Assembly: GCA_958403205.1 (NCBI GenBank)
Contig: CATXWM010000042.1
Span: 1 to 15,215 of the forward strand
Reading direction: 5' to 3'
Source: an uncultured Collinsella sp.
GTDB lineage: Bacteria > Actinomycetota > Coriobacteriia > Coriobacteriales > Coriobacteriaceae
Length of the DNA: 15,215 nucleotides
Below, in pieces: positions 13,166-15,215 of the stretch. A model generated the notes under the pieces. That model did no database searches, was not told where the DNA came from, and saw only the letters and a program-made list of their open reading frames with translations. A program made the translations under genes and the position numbers. Within the stretch, counting starts at the first letter, position 1; each line of letters starts with the position of its first letter.

Positions 13166-14881
13166 CTATTGTGCCGAGCCCGCGACGGGCTCAAAATGCT
13201 TGTCCTTCACGGCCGCGGCCAGGCGATCTGCCAGGTTGCGCACGCGCGGATCCAGGCGAGCGGCACCCGGGTTGACAAAGAAGCGGGCCGTGCAGTCCAT
13301 AATGCGACCGGTAATAACCAGGTCGTTATCGCGCAGCGTGGCGCCCGTGGCGGTAATGTCCACGATTCGATCGGTCATACCGACGATGGGGCCCAGCTCG
13401 ATGTTACCGTGCAGCGAGACGATATCGGCATTCACGCCGCGCTCGGCATACCAGGCACTCGCGATGCGCGGGTACTTGGTGGCCACACGAAGCGACCCGC
13501 GGCGGGCGTAGTTGCGCTCGGCCTGGCCGGCGCGCCATGCAGGCTCCGCCTCGATAAACGTGCACAGGCCGTAGCCCAGATCGACCAGCTGCAGCAGGTT
13601 GAGGTCGGCCTCGATAAGCGAGTCCCAACCGCAGATGCCACAGTCGGCGCCGCCGCAGCCCACAAAGGCGGGCGCATCGCTGGGACGCACGATGACAAAC
13701 TCGATATCGCCGACCGCGCCCTCGCCGGCACGCGTGTCGCGACCGCGCACGATGAGATGACGACCGGGATCGCGCAGCTCAGAGACATCCAAGCCCGCGG
13801 ACTCAAGCACGTCGAGCGTGTCGGCCTTGAGCGAGCCCTTGGGCACGGCAATGCGCAGCGGACCCTCGGCGCCACGGCCCGCGGCGTGATCGCCATCGGA
13901 AGCGGCATCCTCGGCCGAGGTGCGCGCGGCCTCCAGGCGCTCGAGCGAAAAGGCGAAGCCCGCCGCCGGCACCTCGATACCGTCGCCAAACGCGCCGGTG
14001 AAGATGGAGTCATAGCGTCCGCCCGAACCGACCGGATCGGGCAGTCCACCGGCATAAGCCTTAAAGACCAGGCCCGTGTAGTAATCGAAAGAGTTCATGA
14101 TAGAGAAGTCGAACGACAGCACCTGGGCGTCCTCGGGTGCCAGGCCCTCAACCAGGGCACGCAGCTCGCGCGTCAGCAGCGCGACGATACCGGCAGCCTC
14201 CAGCAGCGCGTCCACGCGGTCGAGCACCTCGGCACCGCCGTGCAGACGCGGCAGCTCGCTAATGGCGGCCTTGACGGCATCGGACTCGGTGCTTGCCGCC
14301 ACGCGGGCATCGAGGCCCACAAAGTCGTTGGCGTGCACGCAGCGCAGGGCCTCAGCGGCCAGCTCGCGATCCTCGCACGCCGCGAGCAGTTCCTTAAACG
14401 GACGCACGCTACCTGCGATAATGCGCGCATCGGGCAGTGCCAGCTTACGCACGGCCTCGGCCACGAGCGAGACGATCTCGACATCGCCCGCGGTATCGCC
14501 CGCACCGATAAGCTCAAAGCCCAGCTGTGTAAACTGGCGCGAGCCACCGGCATTGCGCTGGCACTCGCGAACCACCGGCGCCTCGTAGCGAAGGCGTAGG
14601 GGCAGGTCGGCCGCGCGCATGCGGGTCGAAACCAAGCGCACGATCGGCAATGTGTTGTCGGGACGGACCACCAGCAGGCGGCCATCATCGTCAAAGAGCT
14701 TAAACGGCGTGTCCGCAATGCGGCCGCCCTCCTCGAGCGAACCCTTGTCCTCGAGCAGTGGCGTCTCGACCGGCAGGTAATGATGCTCCCTAAAGCAGCC
14801 CTTCACCGTATATGCGATCTCCTCGCGCGCCTGAGCCTCCTCGGGCAATATGTCCCGGAATCCCCACGGTGTGGCCGTCAT
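13166..14881 (-). CDS. hisG: Fused HisZ-HisG: ATP phosphoribosyltransferase regulatory + catalytic subunit
   Basis: One 571-residue protein carries both halves of the short-form ATP phosphoribosyltransferase, the first and feedback-controlled step of histidine synthesis. Residues 1-320 are HisZ, a histidyl-tRNA synthetase paralogue without aminoacylation activity. Its motif-2 region is RLRYEAPVVRECQRN with RQFTQLGFELIG (96-126), and its motif-3 region is GSGGRYDSIF to GFAFSLERL. Residues 321-340 are an Ala/Asp/Gly-rich linker. Residues 341-571 are short-form HisG: LRIAVPKGSLKADTL at the start and the PRPP-binding loop DITATGATLRDNDL (508-521), with no C-terminal ACT-like domain. AGGAGG lies 8 nt before the ATG. 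There is no stop or frameshift at the junction. HisG carries C409, C414 and C417 in a loop usually without cysteines. It is first in the operon; hisD starts 106 bp on. Confidence 0.93.
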   Translation of the reverse strand: MTATPWGFRDILPEEAQAREEIAYTVKGCFREHHYLPVETPLLEDKGSLEEGGRIADTPFKLFDDDGRLLVVRPDNTLPIVRLVSTRMRAADLPLRLRYEAPVVRECQRNAGGSRQFTQLGFELIGAGDTAGDVEIVSLVAEAVRKLALPDARIIAGSVRPFKELLAACEDRELAAEALRCVHANDFVGLDARVAASTESDAVKAAISELPRLHGGAEVLDRVDALLEAAGIVALLTRELRALVEGLAPEDAQVLSFDFSIMNSFDYYTGLVFKAYAGGLPDPVGSGGRYDSIFTGAFGDGIEVPAAGFAFSLERLEAARTSAEDAASDGDHAAGRGAEGPLRIAVPKGSLKADTLDVLESAGLDVSELRDPGRHLIVRGRDTRAGEGAVGDIEFVIVRPSDAPAFVGCGGADCGICGWDSLIEADLNLLQLVDLGYGLCTFIEAEPAWRAGQAERNYARRGSLRVATKYPRIASAWYAERGVNADIVSLHGNIELGPIVGMTDRIVDITATGATLRDNDLVITGRIMDCTARFFVNPGAARLDPRVRNLADRLAAAVKDKHFEPVAGSAQ

Positions 14882-15215
14882 CTGGTGAGCCTCCTCATGC
14901 TGTGTTTCGTATAGAACAGAAGACCGGCATAGCTCCGCCGGTCTTTTGGGTACTTTAGCATACTAGAGTGCTTGCGGGGAAAATCCTTGTCCGCAGCTCA
15001 CACCGTATTCATTTGGAAACATAGGGGCAGACGCTCAGCTAAATCTGACGATTATCTAGGCCAACCAGAAACCATATCCCGTTTTTCGTCTAAAAACTGG
15101 GATGCAGTTTCCGCTGAGGACCTTTTCCGAACTGCTTCTGCAGCGGCTGTTTTGGCTCCGGGGTAGCGCGCACAGTCGTGGTGTAAGAAGCAAGGGAGGG
15201 CCATCGCCTAGAATC
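14882..15215. other. his operon upstream region and leader; no convincing gene
   Basis: These 334 bp hold the his promoter region. On the minus strand TATGCT (14962-14957) is a possible -10, with no good -35. Small inverted repeats lie at 15076-15103 (ATCCCGTTTTT with AAAAAC-T-GGGAT) and 15094-15110 (AAACTG-ggatg-CAGTTT). They overlap and so cannot both form. A 50-codon minus-strand frame (15204-15052, ATG) and a 64-codon plus-strand frame (14972-15166, TTG) are open, but neither has a good ribosome site or a recognisable protein. I found no T-box core (TGGNACCGCG) and no run of His codons. Confidence 0.5.
14920..14945. promoter_or_regulatory. Hairpin in the his operon 5' leader
   Basis: AAGACCGGC (14920-14928) and GCCGGTCTT (14937-14945) form a perfect 9-bp stem with an 8-nt loop. 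On the plus strand it ends in a short T-run (TCTTTT), like a weak terminator. On the minus strand it lies about 40-65 nt upstream of the hisZG ATG, inside the likely leader mRNA, without a T-run after it. It may stabilise or regulate the his transcript, or stop antisense or upstream transcription. Confidence 0.6.

Noticed and set aside
11812..14599. Long plus-strand frames (487 and 485 codons) opposite hisD and hisZG
   Set aside because: Same reason: low-complexity His/Arg/Gly-rich translations opposite well-conserved enzymes, with no ribosome site logic.
14903..14918. TGTTTCGTATAGAACA as a his operator
   Set aside because: Only 5 of 8 half-site positions are symmetric, and no known regulator site is matched. 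The ends TGTT/AACA can arise by chance.
15052..15204. Minus-strand 50-codon frame starting ATGGCCCTCCC
   Set aside because: Weak ribosome site, no recognisable domain and overlap with inverted repeats. Kept only as a note in the leader entry.
14882..15215. T-box riboswitch or His-rich leader peptide for the his operon
   Set aside because: No TGGNACCGCG-type antiterminator core, no specifier-loop layout and no run of His codons on the minus strand. The best small frame has only two adjacent His codons.
1..15215. CRISPR arrays, transposases, integrases, tRNA or rRNA genes
   Set aside because: I looked on both strands and saw no regularly spaced repeats, no recombinase-like proteins and no tRNA- or rRNA-like sequence.

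Overview
The window is a GC-rich stretch of bacterial chromosome. Codon use, the eno / divIC-type / ppx neighbourhood and the style of the interspersed hairpins point to an actinobacterium of the class Coriobacteriia, most likely Collinsella or a close relative. That placement is an inference from gene content and memory, not a database result. Nothing in the window looks like a phage, transposon, CRISPR array or resistance island. All genes but one lie on the minus strand.

Layout from left to right. Positions 1-139 hold a repeat hairpin and no gene. Positions 140-3408 (minus) hold ppx/gppA, a divIC/ftsB-like septation gene and enolase (eno). A strong intrinsic terminator follows eno, and a separate extended -10 promoter probably drives the divIC-ppx pair. 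Positions 3549-5555 (minus) hold a probable unit of a stand-alone LarC C-terminal domain gene, a YfcE-type phosphoesterase and mazG, closed by an intrinsic terminator. Positions 5556-5856 are a divergent intergenic region with a perfect 23-bp inverted repeat. Positions 5857-6768 (plus) hold a PHP-family histidinol-phosphatase. Positions 6769-6915 are a convergent intergenic region made of a second copy of the left-edge hairpin, a 16-bp palindrome and short repeat motifs.

Positions 6916-14881 (minus) hold a complete histidine operon in the order hisZG (fused), hisD, hisC, hisB, hisH, hisA, hisF, hisI, hisE. Most junctions are overlapping, abutting or 1-3 bp apart, which indicates tight translational coupling. 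Three gaps (hisZG/hisD, hisB/hisH, hisI/hisE) are longer, and two of them contain hairpins. The operon supplies every step from PRPP + ATP to histidine except the histidinol-phosphate phosphatase. The convergent PHP gene next door supplies that step, so the locus encodes the whole pathway. Positions 14882-15215 are the his leader and upstream region, with a 9-bp hairpin, other small inverted repeats and no convincing gene.

The most notable points are the HisZ-HisG fusion, the convergent PHP phosphatase that completes the pathway, the LarC C-terminal half without its N-terminal half, and a set of oriented imperfect palindromes around gene ends whose arm differences are mostly G-U compatible on one strand only. 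I saw no clearly novel defence, mobile or secondary-metabolite system.
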